From an uncultured Lachnospiraceae bacterium (GTDB lineage Bacteria > Bacillota > Clostridia > Lachnospirales > Lachnospiraceae), in contig CAKRWT010000022.1 in assembly GCA_934418125.1 (NCBI GenBank), forward strand, positions 1 to 37,360: DNA of 37,360 bases, written 5' to 3'. The notes beneath the pieces were generated by a model that ran no database searches, was not told the origin of the DNA, and was given only the letters and a program-made list of their open reading frames with translations. Positions 1 to 8,164 of the stretch are shown here, piece after piece (the stretch's first letter is position 1; every line of letters begins with the position of its first letter). A program made the position numbers and the translations under genes.

Positions 1-1
1 T

Positions 2-631
2 ACGGAGGATGGAGTTATGACAGATTCAAGTATTTATCACGATATTGAAACGAGGACCGGCGGCGATATTTACATCTCCGTGATGACTATCATCTCCAGT
101 GTACGCCAACTGGTAGAGACACCGATTCATGCCATGAATGAAGGAGCTTCGCCAATTCTCAGCTACAATTATGGTGCCGGCCGTCCAAATCGCGTAAAAA
201 AAGCCGGTATCGTCCTCGGACTGATGGTCCTTCTCTATACCGGTGTTATATGGAGCATAATTATTTTTGCCCCTGCCTATTTAATTGGAATCTTCAGTTC
301 CGATACCGCCCTATTAGCCGATGCCGTTCCTGCCCTGAAGCTTTACTTTGCTGCCTTTATCTTTATGGACTTACAGTATATAGGACAAACTGTATTCAAG
401 TCACTAAATAAAAAGAAACAGGCTATTTTCTTCTCCCTGCTGCGTAAAGTATTTATCGTGGTTCCCTTGACTTACCTGCTTCCCTATGCTTTCCAGATGG
501 GGACGGATGGGGTCTTTATGGCAGAGCCTATTTCCAATGTAATCGGGGGAAGCCTGTGCTTTCTTACCATGTTGGTTACTGTGCTGCCGGAATTAAATAA
601 AATGGAGAAGGAACCTTACAGCACCCGATGA
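2..631 (+). CDS. MATE family efflux transporter, C-terminal part (5' end outside window)
   Basis: The frame is open from base 2, so the gene begins before the window; the ATG at 17 is an internal methionine. The visible 209 codons are the second half of a MATE (multidrug and toxin extrusion) antiporter, an inner-membrane drug/cation exchanger. Supporting features are the conserved stretch NEGASPILSYNYGAGRPNRV, followed by about four hydrophobic segments (around GLMVLLYTGVIW, AYLIGIFSS, LYFAAFIFMDLQYIGQ and FMAEPISNVIGGSLCFLTM) separated by short basic loops. It ends in TGA and overlaps the convergent acetyltransferase by 16 nt. The family is clear; the substrate cannot be told from sequence. 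Confidence 0.88.
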   Translation, partial: TEDGVMTDSSIYHDIETRTGGDIYISVMTIISSVRQLVETPIHAMNEGASPILSYNYGAGRPNRVKKAGIVLGLMVLLYTGVIWSIIIFAPAYLIGIFSSDTALLADAVPALKLYFAAFIFMDLQYIGQTVFKSLNKKKQAIFFSLLRKVFIVVPLTYLLPYAFQMGTDGVFMAEPISNVIGGSLCFLTMLVTVLPELNKMEKEPYSTR

Positions 632-1473
632 TAAACATTATACTCCTTCCCCTCCATCACTACCTTCCCACGCTCCTCAAATCCAAGCCGCGCACACAGT
701 CTCTCCGAAGGTACATTTCCTTCCATAACCAGTGCCTGCACGGCATCCATCTCCAGCTGTTCTCTGGCATAGGTAAGTACTGCCTGGCACATTTCAAAGG
801 CATATCCCTTATGCTGCCAGGCAACACCCAGCATAAATCCAAGCTCCGGGACATCGAATCCTTCCCGCCAGCTGATACCCACTCTGCCAATAACACAACC
901 TGTTTCCCGGTCTAATACTGTCCACATGCCATAGCCATAGAACTGATAAACCCGCTTATTATAATCCTGGATATAGGCTATCTCCTGCTCTCTGTCCGGA
1001 TACAAAGCTTCCATGTACTCTGTAATAGAATCATCTGCATATAACCGATAGAAACTATCTACATCTTCCACGGTTGTTTCTCTTACGATACAACGTTGCG
1101 TTGTCAATATATCCCATGGCAAACCCACCAGCCTGCGATATACCAGGTCCATTGCCTCATAATCCATCTCTTCGATTTCTTCTATTATATAAGGGTAGTT
1201 CTCTCCCGGAAATTTTTCGTCCGGATTCCCCTGATGCCGATAAGGAAGTACCAGATGCCCACTCCTTCGAAGCTGTTCTGCCATAGTTTCCATGTCTACT
1301 ATATATAAAGTATCCCGCTTATCTTTCAAATCTTCGCTGTCATTTTCTGGCATTACACACTGTAATACACATGCTATTTCTTTTTCCTCCAAGGATGTCC
1401 ACAGTTCCCGTAATCTGTCCATCCAGTTATTGTGTTCCTGTTGCTGTAATAGAAAAACTATCTTCTTTAACAT
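616..1473 (-). CDS. GNAT family N-acetyltransferase with an N-terminal extension
   Basis: A protein of 285 residues. The C-terminal 160 or so (from about CIVRETTVEDVDSFYRLYAD) form a GNAT acetyltransferase of the ribosomal-protein/small-molecule type. The strand before the cofactor loop reads PELGFMLGVAWQHKGYAFEM, where QHKGYA fits the acetyl-CoA pyrophosphate-binding Q/RxxGxA motif, and the typical end SERLCARLGFEERGKV follows. The first 120 residues are a less familiar domain, predicted soluble, with no motif I recognise. The gene stands alone and is convergent with the MATE gene, with overlapping 3' ends. The acceptor is unknown; the acetyl-CoA binding function is established for the family. 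Confidence 0.85.
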   Translation of the reverse strand: MLKKIVFLLQQQEHNNWMDRLRELWTSLEEKEIACVLQCVMPENDSEDLKDKRDTLYIVDMETMAEQLRRSGHLVLPYRHQGNPDEKFPGENYPYIIEEIEEMDYEAMDLVYRRLVGLPWDILTTQRCIVRETTVEDVDSFYRLYADDSITEYMEALYPDREQEIAYIQDYNKRVYQFYGYGMWTVLDRETGCVIGRVGISWREGFDVPELGFMLGVAWQHKGYAFEMCQAVLTYAREQLEMDAVQALVMEGNVPSERLCARLGFEERGKVVMEGKEYNVYHRVL

Positions 1474-1611
1474 ATAGAAATCTCTCTTTACCTGCTACTA
1501 AATTTCCGCTACAATGATAATCATACTGGTATACATTCTTTAGTATACACTATTTTCAAGAAAGGAAGTAACTGTCACCTTTAGATTAGTCAGTTACGCA
1601 AGGAAATAAAC

Positions 1612-2145
1612 ATGGCACAGAATCCAGTTGTAACCTTTACCATGGAAAATGGGGATGTCATCAAAGCAGAACTTTATCCGGATATCGCTCCCGTCTCCGT
1701 AAACAACTTCATTGATTTAATTCAGCATAATTTCTATGATGGATTAATCTTCCACAGAGTTATCCGTGGATTCATGATTCAGGGCGGCGACCCGGAAGGA
1801 ACCGGTATGGGTGGTCCCGGCTACTCCATCCGTGGCGAGTTCGCACAGAACGGATATCCTAATGATTTAAAACATACAGAAGGTGTCCTTTCCATGGCAA
1901 GAAGCATGCATCCCAATTCAGCAGGAAGCCAGTTCTTCATCATGCATAAAGATGCCCCTCACTTAGATGGTGCTTATGCGGCTTTCGGAAAAGTAATTGA
2001 AGGAATGGAAAATGTAAATAAAATTGCAGAAACAGCAACCGATTACTCTGACCGTCCTTTGGAAGACCAGGTTATAAAAACCGTTACCGTCGAAACATTT
2101 GGTGTAGATTATCCTGCTCCTGAAAAAATTCATGCTGGTTTTTAG
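1612..2145 (+). CDS. Peptidyl-prolyl cis-trans isomerase, cyclophilin type
   Basis: A single-domain cyclophilin of 177 residues, which isomerises Xaa-Pro bonds during protein folding. The active-site block FHRVIRGFMIQGGDPEGTG carries the catalytic Arg and the Phe/Met/Gln of the proline pocket. The second signature, SMARSMHPNSAGSQFFIM, and the end AAFGKVIEGMENVNKIAE are also typical. No signal peptide or membrane segment is seen, so it should be cytosolic. The start is preceded by AAGGAA at a suitable distance. The 5' leader contains the inverted repeat GTAACTG/CAGTTAC around 1568-1596, of unknown role. Length and motifs match bacterial PpiB-type proteins. Confidence 0.93.
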   Translation: MAQNPVVTFTMENGDVIKAELYPDIAPVSVNNFIDLIQHNFYDGLIFHRVIRGFMIQGGDPEGTGMGGPGYSIRGEFAQNGYPNDLKHTEGVLSMARSMHPNSAGSQFFIMHKDAPHLDGAYAAFGKVIEGMENVNKIAETATDYSDRPLEDQVIKTVTVETFGVDYPAPEKIHAGF

Positions 2146-2318
2146 ATAATGGCAATGGGAGGCGTTCATATTTTGTTCATATTTAATTTAAAAAAACTTT
2201 ACGAGGGAAACATTTTTTAGACATTTCTCCACCGTATACTAATAGCATAAGATACAGAACAAGAACGACATAGACATTATCAAGGTTTAACAGATTAATT
2301 AAAACTTTTTCATAATAA
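2146..2318. other. Intergenic stretch without a convincing gene
   Basis: This is the first part of a gap of 364 bases between the cyclophilin and symporter genes; the rest holds the terminator, promoter and leader listed separately. It is AT-rich, and no ORF with a ribosome-binding site is seen on either strand. TATACT at 2236 resembles a -10 box but has no good -35 at 16-18 nt. A short RNA ending at the 2319-2358 hairpin is possible but unsupported. Confidence 0.5.
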
Positions 2319-2358
2319 TGCCAAGTAAAGTTTACTTTACTTGGCATCCTCCCTTTTT
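2319..2358 (+). terminator. Rho-independent terminator
   Basis: A perfect 12-bp stem (TGCCAAGTAAAG at 2319-2330, CTTTACTTGGCA at 2335-2346) with a TTTA loop is followed by TCCTCCCTTTTT. It lies 173 nt after the cyclophilin stop and just before a new promoter, so it separates that gene from the symporter gene. The stem is AU-rich and the T tract is interrupted, so its strength is uncertain. Confidence 0.65.
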
Positions 2359-2371
2359 AGGCATGTTTTTG

Positions 2372-2400
2372 TTGCGACAGTTTTTCATTTATGTTATACT
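2372..2400 (+). promoter_or_regulatory. SigA-type promoter of the symporter gene
   Basis: TTGCGA at 2372-2377 and TATACT at 2395-2400 are separated by exactly 17 nt. Transcription would start near 2407, giving a leader of about 100 nt that carries the hairpin at 2444-2480. Confidence 0.7.
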
Positions 2401-2443
2401 ATGGGAAATTACCGCGAAATAAATATAAGTCAGATAACAGGTC

Positions 2444-2480
2444 AGCGTAGACATCTTTCGATGTCTGCGCTTTTTCTTTT
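2444..2480 (+). terminator. Leader terminator hairpin (possible attenuator) before the symporter gene
   Basis: A stem of 12 pairs (AGCGTAGACATC at 2444-2455, GATGTCTGCGCT at 2460-2471, one G-U) with a TTTC loop runs into TTTTTCTTTT. It lies inside the leader, about 30 nt before the start codon, so polymerase must read through it to express the gene. The upstream segment CAGATA could pair with TGTCTG just after the T tract, which would be compatible with alternative folding. No known riboswitch class was recognised. Confidence 0.6.
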
Positions 2481-2509
2481 GTCTGGCAAAACAAAGGAGG
2501 AGAAATGTT

Positions 2510-3988
2510 ATGGTAGAACTCATTACAAAAGTCAATGGTGCCATCAATAGCTTTGTATGGGGTGTTCCAATGCTGATACTGTTAGTCGGCACAGGTATTC
2601 TGATGACGGTCCTTACCCGGTTCTTTCAGTTATCCCACATCGGACACTGGTTTAAGAACACAATTGGTGGTATCTTTCATGACAAGCATGTTACCAGACA
2701 CACCGGAGAAGATGACCAGTCTATCTCCCAGTTCCAGTCGCTTTGTACCGCCCTTGCAGCAACCATTGGTACAGGTAATATTGTAGGTGTGGCAAGTGCC
2801 CTGGTAGCCGGTGGTCCCGGAGCTATCTTCTGGATGTGGATTGTCGCATTCTTTGGTATGATGACTAACTATTCGGAAAACGTACTTGGTATCTATTACC
2901 GCCGTAAGAATTCCAAAGGCGAATGGAGCGGTGGTGCCATGTATTATCTAAAAGACGGTCTTGGCTCTTACAAAGGCTGCAAACAGATTGGTGCCATCCT
3001 GGCGGTTTTATTCTCTGTCTTCTGCCTGCTGGCATCCTTTGGTATCGGGAATATGAGCCAGGTAAACTCCATTGCCGCTAATATGTCCTCTGCTTTCTCT
3101 GTCCCCACCACGGTGACTGGTGTGGTACTTATGATAATCGGTGCCCTTGTTATCGTCGGCGGCTTAAAGAGAATTGCCTCTGTGACAGAGAAATTGGTAC
3201 CCTTTATGGCTATCGCTTATATTCTCGGTGCCCTTATTGTTTTCTTTGTCAATATCGGGCAGGTTGGTGCCGTCTTTACCGCTATCTTTAAAGGAGCTTT
3301 TGGTCTGCGGGCTGTCGGTGGTGGTATCGTAGGCTCCGGCGTGAAACTGGCTCTTACCTGGGGTATGAAACGAGGCGTTTTCTCCAACGAAGCAGGTCTT
3401 GGTTCCTCTGTTATGGTTCATTCCAGTTCCAATGTCAGGGAACCTGTCCGTCAGGGTATGTGGGGTATCTTTGAAGTATTCGCTGATACCATTGTGGTCT
3501 GTACCCTGACCGCTTTTGCCGTTCTCTCCTCCGGTTTAATCGATTTGGAAACCGGTGCCGTACTAAGTGAATCCTCCGGCTCTGCTTTGGTAGGGCAGGC
3601 TTTTTCCACCGTTTTTGGCTCCTTCGGTCCGGCTTTTATCGCAATTGCCATCCTGCTGTTTGCCTTTTCCACCGTCCTTGGCTGGAGCCACTATGGTTCC
3701 AAAGCATGGGAGTACTTATTTGGAACCAAATCCGCCATTGCCTATAAAATCGTATTTGTTCTCATGATATTTATTGGATGTACCATGAATTTGAGCCTGG
3801 CATGGGATTTGTCCGATACCTTTAACGGATTAATGGCAATCCCCAACCTGATAGGTGTCATTGCCCTGTCCCCGGTGGTTGTTAAGATTACCCGAAATTA
3901 TGTTGCCCGTATCCTCAAAAAGGAAAACGTGAAACCGATGCTTTCCGTCTTCCCTGATATCGAAGAAGAACACGCAAAAGAATTATAA
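2510..3988 (+). CDS. Alanine/glycine:cation symporter family protein (AGCS)
   Basis: A polytopic membrane protein of 492 residues from the sodium/proton-coupled amino acid carrier (AGCS) family, which takes up alanine or glycine across the cytoplasmic membrane. Family marks are ALAATIGTGNIVGVASALVA, the following GPGAIFWMWIVAFFGMMTNY, and GMKRGVFSNEAGLGSSVMVH near the middle. About ten hydrophobic segments are visible. The start has a strong AAAGGAGG at 2494-2500. It is a single-gene transcript from the promoter at 2372, possibly attenuated at 2444-2480, and ends at the stem-loop at 3996-4025. The exact substrate is inferred from the family. Confidence 0.92.
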   Translation: MVELITKVNGAINSFVWGVPMLILLVGTGILMTVLTRFFQLSHIGHWFKNTIGGIFHDKHVTRHTGEDDQSISQFQSLCTALAATIGTGNIVGVASALVAGGPGAIFWMWIVAFFGMMTNYSENVLGIYYRRKNSKGEWSGGAMYYLKDGLGSYKGCKQIGAILAVLFSVFCLLASFGIGNMSQVNSIAANMSSAFSVPTTVTGVVLMIIGALVIVGGLKRIASVTEKLVPFMAIAYILGALIVFFVNIGQVGAVFTAIFKGAFGLRAVGGGIVGSGVKLALTWGMKRGVFSNEAGLGSSVMVHSSSNVREPVRQGMWGIFEVFADTIVVCTLTAFAVLSSGLIDLETGAVLSESSGSALVGQAFSTVFGSFGPAFIAIAILLFAFSTVLGWSHYGSKAWEYLFGTKSAIAYKIVFVLMIFIGCTMNLSLAWDLSDTFNGLMAIPNLIGVIALSPVVVKITRNYVARILKKENVKPMLSVFPDIEEEHAKEL

Positions 3989-3995
3989 AAATGAT

Positions 3996-4030
3996 GGAAA
4001 GAGGCTGCTTCGGCAGCCCCTTTCCTTTAC
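3996..4030. terminator. Bidirectional terminator between symporter and clostripain genes
   Basis: Arms GGAAAGAGGCTGC (3996-4008) and GCAGCCCCTTTCC (4013-4025) pair with one mismatch around a TTCG tetraloop. T-rich DNA follows on the plus strand (TTTACAACCTTT), and on the minus strand the hairpin is followed by ATCATTTTTATAA. It serves both convergent genes. Confidence 0.8.
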
Positions 4031-4045
4031 AACCTTTTTCTCTTC

Positions 4046-6181
4046 TTAGTACCACTCTTCTTCGATGTCATCCGGATAAAACCAGATATTTCCCTCTTCA
4101 TCAATTTCCTGCACCACATAAGGTGTATAATAAACATTTCCATAAATATCATGAAGTTCAAAGCTGTAATAATAATATCCGGCATCCAGATAATCGTAAG
4201 TAAGCTCAATCTCACCATCTACCGTATAGGAATCTCCCAGATACCATTCCTCACTGTCATCTTCTAATGAAGTCCAGTAATAAACCGGCTCAATGATATC
4301 ACCATCTTCCAGTGCATATACTTCTCTTGAAGCTGCACCCGTATCCGGGTCGATACCATCCCAGATACCAATAACAGACCATTCTCCTCGCACCCAGTCG
4401 TACTCTATCCGCAAAGAAGTGTCATACTCTCCATTTAACAGTATTTCACAGGCATAGATACTACGGGTGGCCGTACTCTCTGCCAGTTCTAATGGCAAAA
4501 GTATTCCATCCATGGATAGCCAAAGCCCATCGAAATCATCCATAATGATACTATTATCATAATCATAATAAATCTCTTCCGTGGAACCCACGAAAAACAT
4601 ACCATCTTCTTCATCATCTACAAACACACTGCAGCAGGCATACGCCAGTTCGTCCATGTCGTAAAAAGACACGACATAATTGCCATCCTCGTCAAAATAG
4701 ATGTCCTCGATTCCCAGCTCTCCATCTTCTACGGAGGCAAACTCGCCCACATTGGTTGTGACATCTGACAGACTGCCCACTGATTCGCTGAATAATTCTG
4801 CCAGATTGGCTACGTCCTGCAAAAGAGAACTGTTATCGTAATGCTGCGCACTTCCCGTCTCTGCGCCATAAGCTACCTTATCCACCAGGGCATAATAATA
4901 GCTGCAGGGACACAATGTTGCGAAGACCTGTAACTCCTCCGAACCCTGTACTGAAATGGGATAATAAACCGAAAGTCCACCAGCATCTTCATGCAGCCGC
5001 CCATTGACCGAATAAACGATACAGTCTTCCAGCGCCTGTCTTGCCTCGTCTACCTCTGCCCCATATTCCGAAAGATTGTCCAGCATCAGCCCCAGGTCAA
5101 CCATATTCGTATAACCCTCCGACCTGGTATTTCCACCGAAATTATCCGCCTCCAGAATTCTTCTTACCGCATCTCCCAGGTCATCTTCCTCATAGACCTT
5201 CTGGAATGCACTGTTGCAGGCAAGCACCAAATCATCAATCTTCGATAAATCCGTCACCGAAAAAGTTGCCATATCCTGCGCATCCGCATAACGGCAATGG
5301 TCATAATAATCTTCACAAATCTGCCTGCCAAGGGCGGCTCCATCTGCCTTCGGGTTATCTGCCAGATAATTCAGCATCCCCGTATAATCCCAGCCGGTTC
5401 CCGGTTCGTACTCCTGTGAGGCATACAGATAACGGGCATACGGTACTAGCTGGTTGGCTACCTCCAGTGTACTCATAAGACAGGCATCAAATCCGATAAA
5501 TTCAAACCGGTCAGTCATCTTATCATAGACGCTGTCCAGTGCCTCTGTCATCTCCTCGATACTAAGACTGTCATAATCATACTGCTCATCGAAACAGACT
5601 CCATTGATACTTCCGCTTCCATGATTCCACAGAATCAGTCCCATTTTATCTGCCGGATAGGTCTGGACTCCCCATTCCAGAAAGTCTGCAAGAGTTTCCG
5701 CCTCTCCCATACTGGAAAGCCGCTCCTCCCCGACCTTTTTCATCTTTCCATTCTGTAATACGAAACGCTCCAGCTTATCCTCAGAAACACCACTGTACCA
5801 GTAGGATGCCCCTCCGGTCTGGTAAACTACCTTTACATTGGAATCTGTATAAGCAGCCAGTGCTTCCTCGATATCATCACTGGCTGCACCGCCTTCTGAT
5901 TCCAGGTCACTGCCACAAAGATAGACAAAAATCGTCCAGTCTGTACTTCCCATGGAAATTTCTTTTTCCCTGGTCTTCCGGTTAATAATAAGCTGCCCAT
6001 CTTCCTGGGATATAACCGTGCCGCTCTCCATTGGTGCCGACTCATCCGTCTCTTCATAGGGCACTACGGTCTCTTCATCCTCCAAAAGCCAGTCTACAAA
6101 TCCACATCCACACAGCAGGCAGGATAAAACCACTCCTGCCAAAAATACTTTGCATCTTCCGGCACTTCGCCTTTTTTTCAT
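4046..6181 (-). CDS. Clostripain-family (C11) cysteine peptidase, lipoprotein
   Basis: A protein of 711 residues. Residues 1-26 are a lipoprotein signal (basic MKKRRSAGRCK, hydrophobic core, LCGC with Cys26 as the likely lipidated residue), so it should be anchored outside the cell. The C11 peptidase core follows: WTIFVYLCGSDLE at about 82-94, the catalytic His187 in ILWNHGSGS, and Cys234 in GFDACLMSTLEVA. Clostripain-type enzymes cleave after basic residues, but the specificity pocket cannot be judged here. The C-terminal 300 residues are acidic and rich in Asp, Glu and Tyr, with repeated short strand-like segments; this is probably an extra beta-rich domain. It is transcribed alone from the promoter at 6217-6246. 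Confidence 0.88.
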   Translation of the reverse strand: MKKRRSAGRCKVFLAGVVLSCLLCGCGFVDWLLEDEETVVPYEETDESAPMESGTVISQEDGQLIINRKTREKEISMGSTDWTIFVYLCGSDLESEGGAASDDIEEALAAYTDSNVKVVYQTGGASYWYSGVSEDKLERFVLQNGKMKKVGEERLSSMGEAETLADFLEWGVQTYPADKMGLILWNHGSGSINGVCFDEQYDYDSLSIEEMTEALDSVYDKMTDRFEFIGFDACLMSTLEVANQLVPYARYLYASQEYEPGTGWDYTGMLNYLADNPKADGAALGRQICEDYYDHCRYADAQDMATFSVTDLSKIDDLVLACNSAFQKVYEEDDLGDAVRRILEADNFGGNTRSEGYTNMVDLGLMLDNLSEYGAEVDEARQALEDCIVYSVNGRLHEDAGGLSVYYPISVQGSEELQVFATLCPCSYYYALVDKVAYGAETGSAQHYDNSSLLQDVANLAELFSESVGSLSDVTTNVGEFASVEDGELGIEDIYFDEDGNYVVSFYDMDELAYACCSVFVDDEEDGMFFVGSTEEIYYDYDNSIIMDDFDGLWLSMDGILLPLELAESTATRSIYACEILLNGEYDTSLRIEYDWVRGEWSVIGIWDGIDPDTGAASREVYALEDGDIIEPVYYWTSLEDDSEEWYLGDSYTVDGEIELTYDYLDAGYYYYSFELHDIYGNVYYTPYVVQEIDEEGNIWFYPDDIEEEWY

Positions 6182-6216
6182 CTATTTTCCCTCTTTTTCA
6201 CACAATTATTTTATTC

Positions 6217-6246
6217 ATTATAACAAACCGCTCCTCTTCCGGACAA
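6217..6246 (-). promoter_or_regulatory. SigA-type promoter of the clostripain-like gene
   Basis: Read on the minus strand: TTGTCC (6241-6246), an 18-nt spacer, then TATAAT (6217-6222). A GAGGG ribosome-binding site lies 7-8 nt before the ATG at 6181. The promoter sits just beyond the stop of the rloB remnant. Confidence 0.65.
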
Positions 6247-6283
6247 TACAGCCTTCCAGATTGTTCTTCAAAATACCAGAATG

Positions 6284-6725
6284 TTAAAAAGCCTGCTCCG
6301 GCAAATACTTCACCAATTCTTCTACCAGTTCATAAACCTTTGTACCTGGTGCAATCTCAGTTGGTGTTTTTCCCTCTCCATCGTTAATGATTCGTTTCGC
6401 ATATCGAATCGCCAGATTAAGATTCCCATATTTCATCAAAACAGTAAAAATATCACTCATATTCTTCTGATATTTTCCAATTCCAAGTTCCCTAAACTTA
6501 TCATTTAGAAATGAAACGTACTCCGTCCTGTGATTATTGGCTGTATAATACGCAAAATGAATCTTCTATCAGTTTCTTAAACCCTGCAAAATACTTAGGT
6601 TCCGTCTGCTGCCCCTCACAAAAGATGTAGTATCTATAATGCTTCATTTCCAAATATTCCCGGCGACGTTTCTTCTTCCAGTCACGCTCGCTTGACCCTT
6701 TCCTTTCTCCGGCTTTTTTAGGCAT
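6284..6725 (-). pseudogene. RloB/AbiLii-like gene, internally deleted and frameshifted
   Basis: Two parts of one RloB-domain gene lie in different frames. The N-terminal part (6534-6725, 63 codons) has the RloB opening YYIFCEGQQTEPKYFAGFKK, then runs to a stop soon after LIEDSFCVLYSQ. In another frame, from about 6560 down to the TAA at 6284-6286, about 95 codons read HFAYYTANNHRTEYVSFLND, then GIGKYQKNMSDIFTVLM, and end in TEIAPGTKVYELVEELVKYL. This is the usual C-terminal part of the same family. The central segment, which should include the second acidic TOPRIM-like motif and the NPCFELW block, is missing, with the junction near GAAGATTCATTTTG. The start overlaps the ATPase stop by 8 nt (ATGCCTAA), the normal coupled layout. 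The protein is almost certainly inactive. Confidence 0.82.
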
Positions 6726-7941
6726 TCACTTTCCCCCAATCTATGATTCTTCTGAGGTACGGGTCCGCACCATACTTTCCCTCCAAATATTGCTTGTCAA
6801 ATTTAGCATCTTTTCTGACAGATTCTCCTTTCTCATTCTTAAATTCCACTAAAGAATAAAGCTTAGAATTCTGTGCATTCCCCTTTGCTACAAACCAAAT
6901 TTCATCTCTCCGGAACACTTCACTGTTCATAGTCGACAAATCATGGGATGTAAAGATTAATTGCGCTTTATGTCTATTAATGCTCATATCACTAAACATC
7001 ATTATGATGTGGCGCAGTAAAACCGGATGAATTTTTGCATCTAATTCATCAATCACGAGTACAGTCCCGGTAAGCAAGCTTTCTGCAATAAATGGAAGTA
7101 AACCAAATAGTTTTTGTGTCCCACTGGACTCATCAAATAAATTGATTTCTGTTTCTACCTCATTTACCAGATGCTTTGTAAATATATCTACTTTATCATT
7201 CTCCTTTTCTTCCACCCTGAAATCAACAATATCCAAATCCATTTCCTGAATCATCTTAAGCATCAAATGCTTTACTTCTTCCGTTGTAGACACTGCCATT
7301 CTAAGTTCCTGCATGGGATTACCATAATTCAGAAATTCTATTCCACTCTCAAACCAGCCTAATACATCGCTGACCACTGCATTTCCCTTATAAGCAATCC
7401 CAAGATAGGATAGCAATGTAAGTGTTTTAGACAGTTCATCACTAACCTTTAATTTAGCAAAATCTCCCTTCAAAACAATCCCATTCTCATCTCTGCTAAA
7501 AAGTGCCGACCTTCTTCCTGTCTGAAGTTTTACTCTATCCAAACTCTCATGCAAAACAATATCCCGCCGCACATGCAGAATATATCTGTACTCTGAAACA
7601 ACTGTCCGAAAAAATAATTCAAATTCTGTAGGTTCATCTCTACTCTCCGAAAAAGCAAATGGCTCCACAATTATTTTTTTCTGAAACAGCACCTTTTCGT
7701 CACTATCCTCTGTGGCATAAAGTGGTCGCAAAACTTTGGCTACCAATGTATGCAATGCTGCCAAAACATTAGATTTGCCCCCTCCATTGGGTCCATAGAT
7801 AGCAGATACGGGTAAATACTTGTCTCCATCATTATCTATGATGATTCTATCTTCATGTTCCGATATTGCAACCGCCTGCATATCAAAGGTCATTTCATCT
7901 CTTATACTTTTAAAATTTTTGACTGTAAACTGGCATAGCAT
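6718..7941 (-). CDS. AAA family ATPase, AbiLi/RloA-like defence component
   Basis: A protein of 407 residues from the OLD/ABC-like AAA ATPase group found in abortive-infection pairs. It starts MLCQFTVKNFKSIRDEMTF (FKSI is the typical N-terminal strand). Walker A is GPNGGGKSN at 50-58, an ABC-like signature lies around ESSGTQKLF at 271-279, Walker B is VLVIDELDAKIHP from 294, and the switch His is in FTSHDLSTMN at about 333. The gene appears complete. It has its own promoter at 7967-7994 and is translationally coupled to the rloB-like gene downstream. In AbiL systems the ATPase works with the RloB partner after phage infection; here the partner is broken, so the pair is probably non-functional unless the ATPase acts alone. 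Confidence 0.85.
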   Translation of the reverse strand: MLCQFTVKNFKSIRDEMTFDMQAVAISEHEDRIIIDNDGDKYLPVSAIYGPNGGGKSNVLAALHTLVAKVLRPLYATEDSDEKVLFQKKIIVEPFAFSESRDEPTEFELFFRTVVSEYRYILHVRRDIVLHESLDRVKLQTGRRSALFSRDENGIVLKGDFAKLKVSDELSKTLTLLSYLGIAYKGNAVVSDVLGWFESGIEFLNYGNPMQELRMAVSTTEEVKHLMLKMIQEMDLDIVDFRVEEKENDKVDIFTKHLVNEVETEINLFDESSGTQKLFGLLPFIAESLLTGTVLVIDELDAKIHPVLLRHIIMMFSDMSINRHKAQLIFTSHDLSTMNSEVFRRDEIWFVAKGNAQNSKLYSLVEFKNEKGESVRKDAKFDKQYLEGKYGADPYLRRIIDWGKVNA

Positions 7942-7966
7942 ATCTTTCTTCCTCCATCATACCTTT

Positions 7967-8020
7967 ATTATAATCCGAATATTTTTGTTTGCAACAGTTA
8001 TATGAGATATTATCTCATAT
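7967..8020 (-). promoter_or_regulatory. Promoter of the AAA ATPase gene with an upstream palindrome
   Basis: Minus-strand TTGCAA (7989-7994) and TATAAT (7967-7972) are 16 nt apart, with GGAGG at 7951-7955 serving the ATG at 7941. Just upstream of the -35 lies a perfect inverted repeat with 10-bp arms: ATATGAGATA at 8000-8009 and TATCTCATAT at 8011-8020, one base between. It looks like an operator for a dimeric regulator, though no regulator is encoded next to it. Confidence 0.6.
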
Positions 8021-8124
8021 ATATCGTTATAATGTTATGTTTAGATTTTAATTTTTGAGATTTTGAATTTTCTTTATAAATTCTTGTTGTCTTCCCTCTA
8101 CATACGAACACTTTCTATCACACA

Positions 8125-8161
8125 AAAAAGGTTCCCCGCCCTAACGACGAAGAACCTTTTT
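8125..8161. terminator. Bidirectional terminator after the lipid kinase gene
   Basis: AAAAAGGTTC (8125-8134) and GAACCTTTTT (8152-8161) form a perfect 10-bp stem around a 17-nt loop. It starts 4 nt beyond the lipid kinase stop, and read on the minus strand ends in CCTTTTTTGTG. Confidence 0.75.
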
Positions 8162-8164
8162 CCT

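Noticed and set aside
1510..1545. Fur-box-like ATGATAATCAT and GTATAC palindromes before the cyclophilin gene
   Set aside because: Only partial match to the Fur consensus, and neither flanking gene is iron-related.
2219..2358. Possible small RNA between the cyclophilin and symporter genes
   Set aside because: TATACT at 2236 lacks a good -35, and no conserved structure other than the terminator was seen.
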